Assembly: GCF_030269925.1 (NCBI RefSeq)
Contig: NC_085132.1
Location: 3,122,501 to 3,186,500, forward strand
Reading direction: 5' to 3'
DNA length: 64,000 bases
Source: Bombyx mori
Taxonomy: Eukaryota; Arthropoda; Insecta; Lepidoptera; Bombycidae
Shown piece by piece: positions 19,917 through 30,359 of this stretch. The notes under the pieces are model-generated. The model saw nothing but the letters and a program-made list of their open reading frames with translations. It did not search any database and was not told where the DNA came from. Made by a program: the position numbers and the translations under genes. The stretch's first letter is position 1. Every line of letters starts with the position of its first letter.

Positions 19917-20216
19917 AACACTAGATGATGACCGAGCCTTGCTCGTTTTTTTTTTTGATAACGCCATCTTGTTGTTTCTTTAAAGCGGTTCTTTAAAGCG
20001 GCCCTCAATTAAGAAAAATTGTATTATTATTCGCCAATAGATGTCGGGAATTGATTATCGATAAAGTTGATTATTGAAAACACGAATAAAACAACATTTT
20101 CTGAAAATAAATCGTAGCTGGATCGATTTATCGCCCCCGAAATCCCCTGTATACTAAATTTTATGAAAATCGTTGGAGCCGTTTCCGAGATTCAGACTAT
20201 ATATATATTAATATAC
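19917..20216 (+). repeat. Helitron-like repeat, single copy in window
   Basis: It starts ACACTAGATGATGACCGAGC and contains TAAATTTTATGAAAATCGTTGGAGCCGTTTC-like sequence (split here as TTTTATGAAAATCG and GGAGCCGTTTCCGAGATTC). This layout is common to interspersed lepidopteran repeats with an ACTAGATGATGCC-type start. There is no other copy in the window. Confidence 0.5.
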
Positions 20217-20384
20217 AATAATTGCTCGTTTAGAGGTATAAGATATTTAATACTGCTTCGTAGGAGGAACAAAACACTGGCTCCTATTAGAACAGATACA
20301 GACGCAAAAGCTTTACTAGAATGAAGTGCTCTTGTTCCGTGTAATACGACCGAAAATCTTGGGAGGCAATAACGTACACTGCAA

Positions 20385-21031
20385 GTTTATTTAAAGATGC
20401 AGTTGAACAGTAAAGACAGTTTCATGACCTGTGCAAGTGTAGTGTTCGCTAACGCATCCCGCACCAACTCGAAACCCCTTGAAGCTATTCAATCCCGTTT
20501 TTGCAGGATAGCCGTTGGAGCACCATGGTTCCTAAGGAACGTGGATCTCCATGATGACCTGGAGCTTGACTCAGTCAGTAAGTATCTACAGTCGGCATCG
20601 TTGCGCCACTTTGAAAAGGCGGTACGACATGAAAACCTTCTTGTCGTGGTCGCTGGTAATTATATACCCAATCCTGTAGACCGAATGGTAAACAGTCGAC
20701 GTCGCCCAAAACACGTAATTATGGATCCTCCCGATCCATTAACGGTGCTTTTAGGTACCTCAAGCACCGGTCACTGTCCTCGCCGAACCCGTCGTTTGCG
20801 ACGAAGGGCTCGACGAGCGAATTAATCCATAGACACAGCCCACTGAGTTTCTCGGCGGATCTTCTCAGTGGGTCGCTTTTCCAATCCGGTGGTAGATTCC
20901 GTGAAGCACTGCTCTTGCAAGGGCCAGTGTTAGCAACACTCCCGGTTTGAACCCTGTGAGCTCACCTACAGGTCAAGGAGAAGTTGATATAGCCTCTCAA
21001 TGCTATCAGCATAGGTAGGGAAAAAAGTCAG
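20385..21031 (+). mobile_element. Jockey-type LINE, longest C-terminal copy
   Basis: An open frame of 142 codons (20397-20825) encodes the thumb/C-terminal region of a jockey-clade polyprotein: TCASVVFANASRT, QSRFCRIAVGAPWFLRNVDL, SASLRHFEKA, a long basic end and a stop. It is followed by the family 3' UTR ending ATCAGCATAGGTAGGG and A. It is 5' truncated and lacks the catalytic YxDD, so it is inactive. It is the best local reference for the eight shorter copies. Confidence 0.9.
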
Positions 21032-21117
21032 TCGTTTAGTAACCTGGTTCTGGGGAAGTCGGGTTCAGTCCCCGCCACCGTAACGTTTAACATTAACATT
21101 TAGAATTTTTTTTTTTT

Positions 21118-21230
21118 GTTTTTTTTTTATTGCCCTTGTAGGCAGACGAGCATACGGCCCACCTGATGGTGAGTGGTTACCGTCGCCCATGGACTTCAGC
21201 AATGCCAGGGGCAGAGCCAAGCCGCTGCCT
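21118..21230 (-). mobile_element. BMC1-type LINE 3' tail at the left edge of a duplication
   Basis: The A-tail appears as TTTTTTTTATTGCCC. The first copy of the tandem duplication (21183) begins inside this tail. Confidence 0.88.
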
Positions 21231-22031
21231 ACAATTATAAGAATAGCATGTATCTAACATATAACAATAAAGTTTATAGCATAGAACATTTCTACGTGAA
21301 TGTGTGTATTAAAGTGAGTTAATAAAATCCAGACTTACCATTAATAAACAACTACTGAACACTCGCTCTGTGCTCGCACAGCTCTTTTGAAACCATTTAA
21401 AATAACAGAAGAACGAGACAAATTCTAATTACATTCAAAACAAAGCAGACCCCGAAACACAGAATATTTCACTTGATATTAATTATACAAAAACGATAAA
21501 TTACATGGTAATTAGACTGAAATATTACAGTCTAGTAGCAGAAGCGAATTTATTACGGGCAATAGTGTAGCGTGTTCAGTTTAAAAGCATTTGTAAGAAG
21601 AATATTATTTAGCAGTTGCTCTGTGAGATATTTGTCGAAATATCATTTGAAGACTCATTAATCAAGGTTTTGTATTTTATTATTTTAAGTTTTTTTTTTA
21701 TTGCTTAGATGGGTGGACGAGCTCACAGCCCACCTGGTTTTAAGTGGTTACTGGAGCCCATAGACATCTACAACGTAAAGGCTCCATCAACCTTGAATTA
21801 ATATAAGTTCTATGCTCTATGCTATAAGTTATGGTTACAACGGCTGCCCCACCCTTCAAACCGAAACGCATTACTGCTTTACGGCAGAAATAGGCAGAGT
21901 GGTGGTACCCACCCGCGCGGACTCACAAGCGGTCCTACCACCAGTAATTACGCAAATTATAATTTTGCAGGTTTCATTTTTATCACACGATGTTATTCCT
22001 TCACCGTGGAAGTCAGTCGAGAACATTTGTT
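21183..22031. repeat. Tandem duplication, copy 1 (849 bp)
   Basis: It starts within a BMC1 tail (TCGCCCATGGACTTC) and ends inside a minus-strand Bm1 at GAACATTTGTT. Copy 2 (22032-22876) follows with no spacer. Line-by-line comparison shows one difference, a 4-bp block (TATC) near 21251 absent from copy 2. Confidence 0.97.
21690..22031 (-). mobile_element. Bm1 SINE cut by the duplication joint
   Basis: Minus-strand Bm1 body and linker; the tRNA-like head is missing because the duplication breakpoint falls in the linker at AACATTTGTT. Confidence 0.92.
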
Positions 22032-22876
22032 TCGCCCATGGACTTCAGCAATGCCAGGGGCAGAGCCAAGCCGCTGCCTACAATTATAAGAATAGCATGT
22101 AACATATAACAATAAAGTTTATAGCATAGAACATTTCTACGTGAATGTGTGTATTAAAGTGAGTTAATAAAATCCAGACTTACCATTAATAAACAACTAC
22201 TGAACACTCGCTCTGTGCTCGCACAGCTCTTTTGAAACCATTTAAAATAACAGAAGAACGAGACAAATTCTAATTACATTCAAAACAAAGCAGACCCCGA
22301 AACACAGAATATTTCACTTGATATTAATTATACAAAAACGATAAATTACATGGTAATTAGACTGAAATATTACAGTCTAGTAGCAGAAGCGAATTTATTA
22401 CGGGCAATAGTGTAGCGTGTTCAGTTTAAAAGCATTTGTAAGAAGAATATTATTTAGCAGTTGCTCTGTGAGATATTTGTCGAAATATCATTTGAAGACT
22501 CATTAATCAAGGTTTTGTATTTTATTATTTTAAGTTTTTTTTTTATTGCTTAGATGGGTGGACGAGCTCACAGCCCACCTGGTTTTAAGTGGTTACTGGA
22601 GCCCATAGACATCTACAACGTAAAGGCTCCATCAACCTTGAATTAATATAAGTTCTATGCTCTATGCTATAAGTTATGGTTACAACGGCTGCCCCACCCT
22701 TCAAACCGAAACGCATTACTGCTTTACGGCAGAAATAGGCAGAGTGGTGGTACCCACCCGCGCGGACTCACAAGCGGTCCTACCACCAGTAATTACGCAA
22801 ATTATAATTTTGCAGGTTTCATTTTTATCACACGATGTTATTCCTTCACCGTGGAAGTCAGTCGAGAACATTTGTT
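22032..22876. repeat. Tandem duplication, copy 2 (845 bp)
   Basis: A near-identical repeat of 21183-22031. At its right end the Bm1 sequence continues into its natural GAGTACGTATT for about 14 bp, so the original Bm1 was itself 5' truncated just beyond this point. Confidence 0.97.
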
Positions 22877-22890
22877 GAGTACGTATTAAT
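22535..22890 (-). mobile_element. Bm1 SINE, duplicate of the preceding one
   Basis: It is identical to the copy at 21690-22031 and extends slightly further into the linker. The head is absent. Confidence 0.92.
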
Positions 22891-23024
22891 AGACCAGCAA
22901 GCTCATATCTTAGTTCGAGAACAATAATGTCCCATGGGATTGAATTTCTTTGTTTGTTTAATATTATGTGTTTCATTAGACAAAGGATTGCCTGCGAGAT
23001 TTTAACACCGGCATCGTCTCATCG

Positions 23025-23240
23025 CTCCATTTTAACCCATAGACACAGCCCACTGAGTTTCTCGCCGGATCTTCTCAGTGGGTCGCGTTTCCGATCTACA
23101 TTCTGCGAAGCATTACTATTTCTAGGGCCAGTATTAGCAACACTCCGGTTTGAGCCCCGTGAGCTCACCTACATGTTAGAGCGAAGCTGAAGTTACCTCT
23201 CAAGGCTATTAGCATAGGTCCCTACCTAGAAAAAAAAAAC
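23025..23240 (+). mobile_element. Jockey-type LINE 3' UTR
   Basis: The non-coding tail only: CACTGAGTTTCTCGCCGGAT, TTCTGCGAAGCATTAC, GAGCCCCGTGAGCTCACC, ending TTAGCATAGGTCCCTACC and A. Confidence 0.85.
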
Positions 23241-24239
23241 GCTCCATACGACCACAGTGGGCTTATCTTATCCTTTACGCCACGACGACTTCAAAATGGA
23301 AAACTTATATAATCTCTCTGTCACCTTTTAAAAAACAATATGTGTAGCCATTTTATAACGCAATTTTCTGATGCGGGAGTTGCATCCATATACTTACAAA
23401 TTCTTCCAAAATAAAAGGCTGGTAATTTCTAAGGAGCGCTTCAAAAAACAAAATTAAATGCTACGTGAAAATTTAATAACAAACGACTAAGAACAACTTT
23501 TTCTATTAACATCTTTTTTGCGACTGCAAAGTTTGCAGTTATTTAGAAATCCGTCTTAAAATAATAACTGAATCTACAAACTCTATTAAAATTTATAGTC
23601 AACTAGAAATCTATTTACAATGCGCGCAAAACGTGTAGTATCATTAAATGAAAACAAAAAAGAAAGATGTACTTTAAAAAAAATTTAAATCCACAAAAAG
23701 ATTGAAATGAGCTTTCCGAAGTTTCACCCCAACCCTTAACTCAGTACGGTTTCGACGGCGTTACGGGGTGGATGTCACGCAACCCTGAATAATAAATATA
23801 TCGTAACTATACGAAAATATAATTTTATGTGATAGATATAGAATATTTTATATTTTATATTTAGTGAAGTATTTTTTTTAATTTAACTATTTAAGGTTGA
23901 TTTAAATAAGTGATAGTAACCGTTATGTGCATAGTGTTCTTGTTTATAAACAGGTTTCTAGTGAAAATGTGAATCGAGGTAAGTTTTATTTAAACTGTTG
24001 ATTAAGAAAAATCTGAAAAGCTGAATACGAAACCTCTTCTTTTCTTTAAAACAATGAAACACCTTGTTATTTTTTAAGTTTACTACTTTTTATGTTCTCG
24101 ATTATAAATAATTTATTAAAACTTAAATTTTAGTAAATTTTCTGATTCCAATTAATTATAATTTACGAAAAAGATTTTGTCTTCAAGAAAAAGTCACCAA
24201 TTACAAGTTTGTGAGAATAATACCATAATAATATGTGAT
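23241..24239. other. No gene seen
   Basis: About 1 kb of AT-rich unique-looking DNA. All frames are short; no recognised repeat apart from a possible Bm1 head trace (CTTTACGCCACGACGACTTC) at 23271-23290. Confidence 0.5.
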
Positions 24240-24505
24240 CATATATTAATTCCTCTAATCGAGCTCTAGGCTCGGTTTACTGAGCTCCCGCCCCGGGACT
24301 CTCAGGGAAAGGGTGGCTCAGTTTCCCCTCCTACGAAGACCGTATCCCCCAAGGCTTTCGTGATGATGGTGACCGTGTGTATGGCAGCTTGTTTCTGCAT
24401 GATGTGTGGGTTGATGTTTGCATCTAATTTATCTATGTATTTCTGTAGGCTTTTGGCTGATATCTGATCATATATTATTATACTACTACATATTATTATT
24501 ATTAT
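24240..24505 (-). mobile_element. R4/Dong-like LINE C-terminus, small fragment next to TAA repeats
   Basis: On the minus strand the last 55 or so codons read ISAKSLQKYIDKLDANINPH, then IMQKQAAIHTVTIITKALG and a stop near 24302. That is colinear with the end of the Dong-type protein at 29413 (IAKSFDQHLKKLSL.., IQKAAILDTARIVRRFL). The element's truncated 5' side abuts ATTATTATTATTATG (TAA units on the minus strand) at 24470-24505. The GC-richer 3' UTR (24240-24300) follows. Inactive. Confidence 0.6.
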
Positions 24506-24540
24506 GCAATACTCCAAGTTTTTACTTAGAGCTTTAATAG

Positions 24541-24830
24541 ATAATTCCTATCGGATCCTCCCGATTCACTCTCGGTGCTTTTAGGTACCCCAAGCACCAG
24601 TCACCGATCTTATCAAAATCGTCGAAAGACAGTTCGACACGTAATCTAGCATATAGTTTCTCGCCGGATTTTCTCAGCAGGTCACGATTCCGATTCGGTA
24701 TTAGATCTAACGAAGCACTGCTCTTTCTAGGGCTAGTGTTAGAAATTCCTCCCAGATTGAGCCGTTGTGTTTACCTAACCGCGCGCGTATTTAGCTCCTT
24801 ACGCTACCAACGATTAGGCAAGGATGAATA
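24541..24830 (+). mobile_element. Jockey-type LINE tail, diverged subfamily
   Basis: GGATCCTCCCGATTCACTCT, TTCTCGCCGGATTTTCTCAG and GAAGCACTGCTCTTTCTAGG match the family, while the 3' end (CTACCAACGATTAGGCAAGG) matches only the copy at 1367. Confidence 0.75.
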
Positions 24831-24835
24831 GATAG

Positions 24836-24918
24836 ACTCGGTGGTAGTGTTTAGTTTGTTCATGGCTCGGTAACCACTTAACACTAGGTGGGCTGTAAGC
24901 TCGTCAACGAATTTTTTA
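24836..24918 (+). mobile_element. Bm1 SINE 3' remnant
   Basis: Only the GGTAACCACTTAACACTAGG..GCTGTAAGCTCGTC part is left. Confidence 0.65.
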
Positions 24919-24965
24919 TTTATTGCTTATATAACAATGCAAATATCACCATCCAAACTAAGCCG

Positions 24966-25068
24966 ATTTAGCGGTAGGCAGCGGCTTGGCTCTGTCCCTG
25001 GCATTGCTGATGTCCATGAGTGACGGTAACCACTTATCATCAGGTGGGCCGTATGCTCATCTGCCAGC
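24966..25068 (+). mobile_element. BMC1-type LINE 3' tail
   Basis: GTAGGCAGCGGCTTGGCTCT .. GGGCCGTATGCTCATCTGCC; the terminal A-tail is lost. Confidence 0.85.
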
Positions 25069-25913
25069 TCGCGCCATAACAAACAGCCCATTAGTTCTGA
25101 GGCAACAGTTTTTACACACAATCTACATAGGCTCTACGGTACATCTAAGGCATTAAAAAAGAATATTCAGTACTCTTAATAGTTCAGATAATTCTCGCTA
25201 GGATATGTTGAATTGGTCATTCGCGATAATCAACATATTATTATAAATGCCATTGGTATCTACATATATTGTTTTGGAAAATTTTCAACTTAACCTCAGT
25301 CAGCCTTAGTCGAAATTTTTTTTGCTGAATCTCTGAAAAACCATTAATGTAGACTTTTGTTGATGTATTGAAAAAGTTACAAAATTGTCGGATCTGGCAC
25401 AGTTCTTCGTCTAAATAAAAGTGAACGTGTGATGGGGGATTTAAAACAGCTTTCTTGTAATTTTCTTTTTAGGTATACGATTTTTCGATGTACCTACATA
25501 AGTAAGAATAAGTATTTCGTACGATTACATTGTTATATTTTTTATAAATCGATCAAACTGTAAGATTGAATTTTTACATAATTCAAAATATGTATTTATA
25601 ATTGAAATTTCGAATACTTAAAAGTTTTAAGATTACAAAGAATAGATGGAGATATTATATAGTACTTTTATATTTAACCATTGGCATGGCGAGTCAAAAC
25701 GAACATGTCTTCATACGTATTACCATTTTGTTTGAATTTATTTATGTTTCTATAATTACTATTATTATGTTTGTATTGTGCATAACGGATATGCGTTAAT
25801 GTGCATAGGTTATTCTTTCAATTGAGATTGCCTATGTGTCATATCTTACGGACTTTGAGTAAAAACTCCAGATCGATGTAATAATAAGACTGGTGGTATT
25901 ACCTCTTTTAGGT
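25069..25913. other. No gene seen
   Basis: Unique AT-rich DNA. The frame at 25602-25799 is open but low-complexity and without recognisable motifs. At 25888 a short ACTGGTGGTATTACCTCTTT duplicates the start of the Bm1 copy that follows. Confidence 0.5.
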
Positions 25914-26157
25914 ACTCGTGGTAGGACCTCTTGTGAGTCCGCACGGGTAGGGTACCACCACCCTGCCTATTTCTGCCGTGAAGCAGTAATGCGTTTCGGT
26001 TTGAAGGGCGGGGCAGCCGTTGTAACTATACTGAGACCTTAGAACTCATATCTCATAGTGGGTGGCGCATTTACGTTGTAGATTTCTATGGGCTCCAGTA
26101 ACCATTTAACACCAGGTGGGCTGCGAGCTCGTCCACCCATCTAAGCAATAAAAAAAA
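25914..26157 (+). mobile_element. Bm1 SINE, headless
   Basis: It starts at the ACT(C)GTGGTAGG position and runs to CATCTAAGCAATAAAAAAAA; little diverged. Confidence 0.93.
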
Positions 26158-26354
26158 AGCATAGTCGGATTGTACTATAGAAACTTACTCAATAAAGTTA
26201 CAAAGTTTTTAATCTTCAACTAATTGAAGTAACTTAACTTCGTAGTACGATTAGACTTAGAAAGTCAATCTAATAAGGATATATAACTTAACTCAGTTCT
26301 CCGTAAGATAAACGATCATAGATCTGATTTTAATTTTTGATTTTAGCTTCGAAT
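26158..26354. other. No gene seen
   Basis: Short spacer; no signal. Confidence 0.45.
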
Positions 26355-26578
26355 TATTCTGCACTCGCCCGCTTCGTTGGGCATTTAAAATTAACATTAT
26401 TATTTATTGTCATTATTATTAGGTAGTCCAACACTCATATAAATATTAACCTATACATTAAGTACATGTATTTTCTACACGGACACCAAGTTTCAAGTCA
26501 ATCAATTCAAGGTTCAGTAGTTATGACGGAACATCCGTAAAAACCATTAGATTTATATATTAGTATAGAAGTATAGAT
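26355..26578 (-). repeat. Helitron-like repeat, family B
   Basis: Minus-oriented copy: CGCCCGCTTCGTTGGGCATT .. GACGGAACATCCGTAAAAAC .. TATATTAGTATAGA. Confidence 0.78.
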
Positions 26579-26796
26579 TAAAGAAGTTTTATGATACTAA
26601 CCGCTTTATTATTGATTAAGACACTAAAAAACTCAAGTTTTTCTTAATACCCAATAAAATGTATTTTGAAAGGTCAAACTAATTATTATTTTTTATAAAT
26701 TTTCTAATAGATTTATTTATGTTTGTCTTATAATTTATACGTATCCGGTTCGCCAGCTCTCTAAAGTCGGCTGGAAGAAACATTACATGAATCTAT

Positions 26797-27212
26797 ATAG
26801 GTATATTAATACGTGAAGCAAAAACTTAGTATCCCTTTTTACGAAAATTGCGCGGACGGAGGAGTATGAAATTTTCCACACTTATAGAGAATATAGAGAA
26901 GAAGTGCACAATGCTAATATTTTTTTTAAATAATGCATAAAAGATACATTAAATCAATAAAGAAAACATTACACACACTACATACCATGTATTTGACGCA
27001 CACACGCATGCATACTATTTATTGTCAAACTTTTGTTCTTGACGTCTGTTGTCAAATTGAGATTAAATATTGTTTGTCTTTGTTAATATTTTTTATAGTG
27101 TAGTCTTGGCGAAATTTGTGATTATAGAAGTATAAAATATAATCATAATAGTGTACAAACTTACAATGCCAATTAGTTATAGTCGAATTTCGACTACTGC
27201 GAGACCTCTAGT
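26797..27212 (-). repeat. Interspersed repeat, family A
   Basis: A full minus-oriented copy, nearly identical to 11020-11452, which indicates a recent amplification of this subfamily. Confidence 0.8.
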
Positions 27213-27221
27213 ACAATTTAA

Positions 27222-27455
27222 AGTGTCATCTACTTTGAAACATGAGTTCTATGTCTCAGTTTTTACAGTACAACGGCTGCCATGATTTTTATGCACTATG
27301 TTATTCCTTCATCGTAGACCTCATATGTGAACATTTGTTGAGTACATATTTAATTAGAAAAATTGGCACTTGCCCAAGAGATTCGAACACCGACAAAATC
27401 ACATCTCAGGATACGAATCCACCATGCGTCTTATTCATTAGGCCGCGACGACTTT
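27222..27455 (-). mobile_element. Bm1 SINE with internal deletion, diverged
   Basis: The tRNA-like head (GAGATTCGAACACCG and GGCCGCGACGACTT on the plus strand) and linker survive, but the body has collapsed to about 60 bp. An old copy. Confidence 0.75.
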
Positions 27456-27483
27456 TTTTGTATTCCATACCGACTCTCCTATC

Positions 27484-27646
27484 TTTTTTTATTGCTTAGA
27501 TCGCTGGACTAGCTCACAGCCCACCTGGTGTTAAGTGGTTACTGTAGCCCATAGACATCTACAATGTAGACGCGCCACCCAGCTTGAGATACAAGTTCTA
27601 AAGTCTCAGTATAGTTACAACGGCTGCCTCACCCTTCAAACCAGAG
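27484..27646 (-). mobile_element. Bm1 SINE 3' half
   Basis: TTTTTTTATTGCTTAGATCG .. GTATAGTTACAACGGCTGCC; 5' truncated in the body at TTCAAACC. Confidence 0.88.
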
Positions 27647-27744
27647 GAAATAACTCTATCGCAGTCGCGCGAGCTACCATAAATATTTTAACGGTTCTCT
27701 ATAATTAAAATTATGATTATTATCATCATCATCGTCTTTATAGG

Positions 27745-27835
27745 CAGAGGAGCTTAATGTCTCCCTATAGTAAGTAAGCACTGTCACTCATGGACTTCAG
27801 CAATGCCGGGGTTAAGATAATCCTACTGTCATTAT
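27745..27835 (-). mobile_element. BMC1-type LINE 3' tail, old
   Basis: Diverged TAGGCAGAGGAGCTTAATG .. TCATGGACTTCAGCAATGCC. Confidence 0.65.
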
Positions 27836-27926
27836 GACACAAGTGAGGTTGGACCATTAAGGTAGTTTTAATTTTTAAGCAAATAATTTCCAAAATCTCA
27901 GTCTCATTTATTGTAAGACCATGGTT

Positions 27927-29566
27927 ATAATAATAATAATAATAATAAATTTGCTTCCAAAAAACCAGACTTAATGAGTTTACTAAAAATAACCGACAGT
28001 TTTAGTAAAGCCATTGGGATGGAATTTGGTGTTGATAAATGTGCGTTCATAGATGTACAGAGAGGTAAAGTTGTAAGCTCAGATTGCTTACTACTTAACC
28101 ATAGTGTGGTCCTCAAGTCTCTTTGTGAATCGGAAACTTACAAGTACCTTGGTATGTTTGAAGTGCTGAATATTGTTGACGCAGATATGAAACAATCGTC
28201 TAGAGATCGGTTTTTTGGTCGTCTTATAAAGGTCTTAAAAAGCCATTTATCAGGCGGAAACAAAATCCGAGCGTTTAATGGTTGGGTCATGCCTATGTTA
28301 ACATATTCCTTTGGCATACTAAGGTGGACGCAATCAGAGCTGGACGTACTGGACAGAAAAGTCAGGCGATTGTTAACGGCATACAGAATGCATCATCCAC
28401 GTTCGTCTGTAATGAGGTTGTATATTCCTCGGAAATGTGGGGGTCGTGGTATTTTGAATGCCAAGGATCTACATAACCGAGAGATATACAACCTTAGGGA
28501 ATATTTCCTTAAGATGAACGTGAATAGGTATCGGGATGTCGTTGCAGTCGATAAGGGGCTAACTCCGCTATCCTTAGCTAACGGGAATTGGAAGAGGCTG
28601 AAGGTAGAGAGTATTTCAGATCGCATAACCGTATGGAGGAGCAAGGAGTTACACGGTAGGTTCTACCGGGCTCTCACAGGGCCCGATGTAGACCAATTAG
28701 CTTCCGTGGCCTGGTTACGATTCAGTAACCTCTTTGGGGAAACTGAAGGTTTTATCTTTGCAATTATGGACGAAGTTATCATGACGAACAACTACCGGAA
28801 ATATATACTAAAGGATGGGACGGTCGACATTTGTCGGGCATGCCACCGTCCGGGAGAGTCTATTAGACATATTGTTTCTGGCTGTTCTCGGTTTGCTAAC
28901 GGCGAGTACTTGCATAGACATAACCAAGTGGCTAGGATTATCCATCAACAACTTGCTCTGAAATATGGTTTTCTTGATTCTGCTGTACCTTATTACCAAT
29001 ACCAACCTCAACCAGTTCTTAATAATGGTCATGTTACGCTCTACTGGGACCGATCTATTATCACGGATAGGTATATTGTTGCCAATAAACCTGATATTGT
29101 GATAATAGATCGATCTGCGCGTCGAGCAATGTTGGTTGATGTCACCATTCCTCATGACGAGAACCTCGTGAAGGCAGAAAAGGACAAATTAATAAAATAT
29201 TTAGACCTGGCCCACGAGACTACCGCCATGTGGCATGTTGATTCAACCATCATTGTTCCAATAGTTGTATCGGTACACGGCTTGATAGCGAAAAGTTTCG
29301 ATCAACATCTTAAGAAACTTTCGTTATCCAGCTGGGTTAAGGGCCTAATACAGAAAGCAGCTATCCTTGATACTGCACGTATTGTGAGGAGGTTTCTCAC
29401 TCTGGAGTCCTAACCACTGGTGGCTTGTGTCGTAGACACCGCCATCAGCGGCAATCTATTTTTATATAGTGTTTTTTAAAAATTGTATTTTTAATATCTT
29501 TTTTAAAAAATATTATGTAATTAATAAGATTTTAAATAAATATAAATAAATAATAATAATAATAAA
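27927..29566 (+). mobile_element. Dong (R4-clade) LINE, 5' truncated, inserted in TAA repeats
   Basis: A 1.6-kb element bounded on the left by ATAATAATAATAATAATAA (27927-27949) and on the right by (TAA)n (29546-29566). Dong of Bombyx is known to target TAA repeats and belongs to the R4 clade, which uses a restriction-like endonuclease; both fit. The 5' truncation falls just after the reverse-transcriptase active site. The 3' UTR is short (29414-29545). Confidence 0.88.
27950..29413 (+). CDS. Dong-type polyprotein C-terminal part (RT thumb, CCHC, restriction-like endonuclease)
   Basis: The uninterrupted frame has its first ATG at 27974 (479 codons), but it is open from the TAA repeats, so this is a truncated polyprotein rather than a gene with its own start. 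Numbering from 27974: FSKAIGMEFGVDKCA (about 10-25) is the reverse-transcriptase motif downstream of the YxDD, which is missing. A CCHC finger CRACHRPGESIRHIVSGC starts at Cys287. A restriction-like endonuclease follows with KPDIVII (Asp374), LVDVTIP (Asp389) and downstream Lys/Glu-rich KAEKDKLIKY. In R2/R4-type elements this domain nicks the target. There is no frame damage in 479 codons despite the lost polymerase core, so decay has been short. It cannot act alone. Confidence 0.88.
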   Translation, partial: FASKKPDLMSLLKITDSFSKAIGMEFGVDKCAFIDVQRGKVVSSDCLLLNHSVVLKSLCESETYKYLGMFEVLNIVDADMKQSSRDRFFGRLIKVLKSHLSGGNKIRAFNGWVMPMLTYSFGILRWTQSELDVLDRKVRRLLTAYRMHHPRSSVMRLYIPRKCGGRGILNAKDLHNREIYNLREYFLKMNVNRYRDVVAVDKGLTPLSLANGNWKRLKVESISDRITVWRSKELHGRFYRALTGPDVDQLASVAWLRFSNLFGETEGFIFAIMDEVIMTNNYRKYILKDGTVDICRACHRPGESIRHIVSGCSRFANGEYLHRHNQVARIIHQQLALKYGFLDSAVPYYQYQPQPVLNNGHVTLYWDRSIITDRYIVANKPDIVIIDRSARRAMLVDVTIPHDENLVKAEKDKLIKYLDLAHETTAMWHVDSTIIVPIVVSVHGLIAKSFDQHLKKLSLSSWVKGLIQKAAILDTARIVRRFLTLES

Positions 29567-29639
29567 GCCCTTTAATTCCGAACTACAACCATAAAATTTA
29601 TAATTTTTTTTTTATTTTTTTTCATTTTTTTTCTTATAA

Positions 29640-29736
29640 TATATCTCGCAGTTCGGCGTGCCTCGTGGCATAGGCCTCCTCCAGCTCTCTCCATTGGGCT
29701 CGGTCCTCTGCAACTCTGGTCCAGTATGGTCAAGAT
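29640..29736 (-). pseudogene. RTE-type LINE C-terminal scrap
   Basis: On the minus strand about 30 codons read like the end of RTE polyproteins (DWTRVAEDRAQWRELEEAYA). Nothing upstream is left. Confidence 0.5.
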
Positions 29737-29996
29737 CATGGTTACACACTACTTAATCAGCAATAGCTATAGAACCGGTAATGGTATAAGCTCATAAAGC
29801 GTTTATAGCCTTCCGACTTATTGTCCATTACCTATTTTAGTGGTCGATGGGTAATTAATTCACCTCAATGTTCGCCCGTCATGAGATCACTGATATATGC
29901 CGCGGAGATACATCTTTGGTATTTCCTTGTTTCGTTTCTTGTGTTGTACTAAATTCGGGATTAATTTAGAAACGTTTTTAATCGTATTTATAAGTT

Positions 29997-30252
29997 ACTA
30001 GCTGTACCCGTCCGCTTCGCTGGGCATTTAAAATTAACATTATTATTTGTCACCACCGCAAACATTCTCATCATTAAAGCCCCAGCAACTAGTGTAGGGG
30101 GTCCAACACTCATATAAATATTAGCCTATCCATTAAGTACATACATGTATTTTCTACATAGATATCAAGTTTCAAGTCAATCGGATGCATGGTTCAGTAG
30201 TTATAACGGAACATCCGTAAAAACCACTGTAGATTTATATATTAGTATAGAT
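29997..30252 (-). repeat. Helitron-like repeat, family B
   Basis: CTAGCTGTACCCGTCCGCTT .. ATATTAGTATAGAT; a complete copy. Confidence 0.8.
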
Positions 30253-30359
30253 ACAGATGAAAAAATGAAAAGCGTTCTGTTTGCTCGTAAATTTCTTTAA
30301 ATTATAATATGAAAATGTTTAATCAGATTCTCGATTATCATTAAAGCCTATGATGATAC

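Noticed and set aside
21812..22102. Duplicated small gene (also 22657-22878)
   Set aside because: The identical peptides arise from the tandem duplication of an antisense Bm1, not from a gene.
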